This document shows positions 62,986 to 64,000 of a DNA stretch of 64,000 nt, one piece after another. Source of the DNA: Curtobacterium sp. 458 (lineage in GTDB: Bacteria; Actinomycetota; Actinomycetes; Actinomycetales; Microbacteriaceae). The position numbers were made by a program, and so were the translations under genes. The notes under the pieces are model-generated. The model saw nothing but the letters and a program-made list of their open reading frames with translations, was not told where the DNA came from and searched no databases. The number at the start of each line of letters is the position of its first letter. The first letter of the stretch is position 1. The stretch covers positions 1,513,415 to 1,577,414 of the forward strand of contig NZ_CP129104.1 of the NCBI RefSeq assembly GCF_030406605.1, given 5' to 3'.

Positions 62986-64000
62986 ATGGCGAACGGATTC
63001 AGCACCCCGATCGACCGGCGCACACTGTTCAAGTTCGGTGGCGCGGGGCTCGCCCTGGCCGGCATCGGATCGCTGGCAGCCTGCTCGACCTCCGGCAGCG
63101 GCGCGACCGCATCCGGCACGGTCAAGATGCTCTACTTCGGTGAGCAGAGCGCCGCGACCGCACTGCAGAAGGCCATCGAGCCGAAGATCAAGCAGCTCGA
63201 CAAGAAGGCGAGCCTGCAGGTCACGGCGATCAACGGGACCGACTGGAACGACTTCCTCGCGAAGGTCCTCACCCAGATCGCCTCGGGTGACGTCCCCGAC
63301 ATCGTCAGCGTCGCGACCGAGGGACAGCAGCTGCTGGCGTCGAAGAACCTGCTGACGCCGCTCGACGACCACGTCACGAAGAACCTGTCCGGGCTGAAGA
63401 CGTACTTCAGCGGCATCCACCCGTCGCTCCTCGAGTCGACCATGTACGAGGGGCACCTCTACACGCTGCCGGACAGCTTCAACGCTGGCAGCATGTTCTA
63501 CTCGACCTCCCTGTTCGAGAAGGCGGGCCTCGCGCGGCCGGGGTCGGACTGGACGATGGACCAGTTCCGGTCCTCCGCGGAGAGCATCGCGAAGGTCGGC
63601 GGCGGCACCTACGCCTTCGACTGGGTCGTGCGGCTCTGGGGCAGCTGGACCTCGTTCCTCTACGCGAACGACGGCAACCTGCTCGAGGAGGGGCGCTACT
63701 CCGGCGGTGACTGGCTCTGGAACAGCTCCGCCTTCGCCGACAACGCGGTCGGGGTCAGCGGGCGCAAGGGCGGCTGGAAGTGGGGCGACCCGACGGCCAA
63801 CTCGGACGCCGCGGTCGAGGCGCTCGAGTACGTCATCGACCTGCAGAAGTCCGGCGCCTCGCCCTCACCCGACGTCGGCGGCGGGAGCACGCTGCAGGGC
63901 CTCTTCGCGTCCGGCCGCATCGGCATGACGATCGGCGGTGGCTTCTGGGCGGGCGGCCTGCACAACGCGGGCATGAAGGACGGCAGCTTCGACGTCGTCG
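62986..64000 (+). CDS. ABC sugar-binding lipoprotein, Tat type (3' end outside window)
   Basis: 338 residues visible, no stop before the window end. The signal has twin arginines (DRRTLFKFGGAG, residues 10-21) and the lipobox LAAC with Cys33, so it is probably exported folded via Tat. The body is solute-binding family 1 (VKMLYFGEQSAATALQKAIEPKIK, FLAKVLTQIASGDVPDIVSV). ATG 62986 has AGAGAGGAGC upstream. Permease genes should follow outside the window. Confidence 0.92.
   Translation, partial: MANGFSTPIDRRTLFKFGGAGLALAGIGSLAACSTSGSGATASGTVKMLYFGEQSAATALQKAIEPKIKQLDKKASLQVTAINGTDWNDFLAKVLTQIASGDVPDIVSVATEGQQLLASKNLLTPLDDHVTKNLSGLKTYFSGIHPSLLESTMYEGHLYTLPDSFNAGSMFYSTSLFEKAGLARPGSDWTMDQFRSSAESIAKVGGGTYAFDWVVRLWGSWTSFLYANDGNLLEEGRYSGGDWLWNSSAFADNAVGVSGRKGGWKWGDPTANSDAAVEALEYVIDLQKSGASPSPDVGGGSTLQGLFASGRIGMTIGGGFWAGGLHNAGMKDGSFDVV

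Overview
The window is chromosomal DNA of a high-GC Gram-positive bacterium. GTG and TTG starts are common, 4-nt ATGA/GTGA gene overlaps are frequent, the reductase is a class Ib NrdHIEF, and DUF2510, DUF6458, TIGR02611 and PGAP-type actinobacterial families are present. Plant-glycan enzymes (GH3, GH127, GH32) and overall style suggest a plant-associated member of Microbacteriaceae, perhaps Curtobacterium; this placement is inference. I saw no rRNA, tRNA, CRISPR array, transposase, integrase of a mobile element or phage gene.

Layout. (1) 1-9.9 kb: a housekeeping block in the order TPR-like repeat protein, HAD phosphatase, small protein, tlyA, nadK, recN, pyrG, NUDIX, xerD. This matches M. tuberculosis Rv1691-Rv1701 in order. 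(2) 10-19 kb: DUF2510 membrane protein, luciferase-like monooxygenase, DksA-like protein, an MFS pump with a divergent ArsR regulator and clear operators, a methyltransferase, a sugar epimerase-like SDR and an acyl-CoA ligase. (3) 19-25 kb: TetR divergent from an MFS transporter and GH3 beta-glucosidase, then a second luciferase-like enzyme. (4) 25-33.6 kb: DUF3516 DEAD-box helicase with GNAT, small membrane proteins, RNase HI followed by a gene broken by an in-frame stop, LysM lipoprotein, aldo/keto reductase, MFS. (5) 33.6-38 kb: nrdHIEF behind two NrdR boxes with exact 16-bp spacing and a strong terminator behind nrdF. (6) 38-42.7 kb: a visibly lower-GC accessory stretch of solo small genes: orphan barstar, small membrane proteins, PRC-barrel, SdpI-like protein, and a serine hydrolase frameshifted at a G6 run. 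(7) 42.7-46 kb: mesD-mesX-like folate-independent methionine synthase pair with a divergent LysR regulator. (8) 46-51.3 kb: nucleotidyltransferase, DinB, a HIT/beta-lactamase fusion, ECF sigma factor with CU044_5270 partner, aminoglycoside phosphotransferase-like protein. (9) 51.3-57.6 kb: LacI-controlled ABC sugar importer plus GH127 beta-L-arabinofuranosidase. (10) 57.6-64 kb: DUF2510, photolyase-like FAD protein, orphan immunity-like protein, GH32 with LacI, divergent from a second sugar-binding lipoprotein that runs off the window.

Functional links. Two carbohydrate-uptake modules have readable promoters (TTGACA-N17-TAGCGT; TTGCCA-N17-TACAGT) overlapped or flanked by palindromic LacI-type operators. 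Neither carries its own ATPase in view, so a shared MsiK-type ATPase is likely. Two sequence themes run through the whole window: a TANNNT -10 box placed 6-8 nt before the start codon of at least twelve genes (leaderless transcription), and a dispersed 15-bp core CGGCCGGGAGGC(A/G)CG found in intergenic hairpins and also inside protein linkers and tails.
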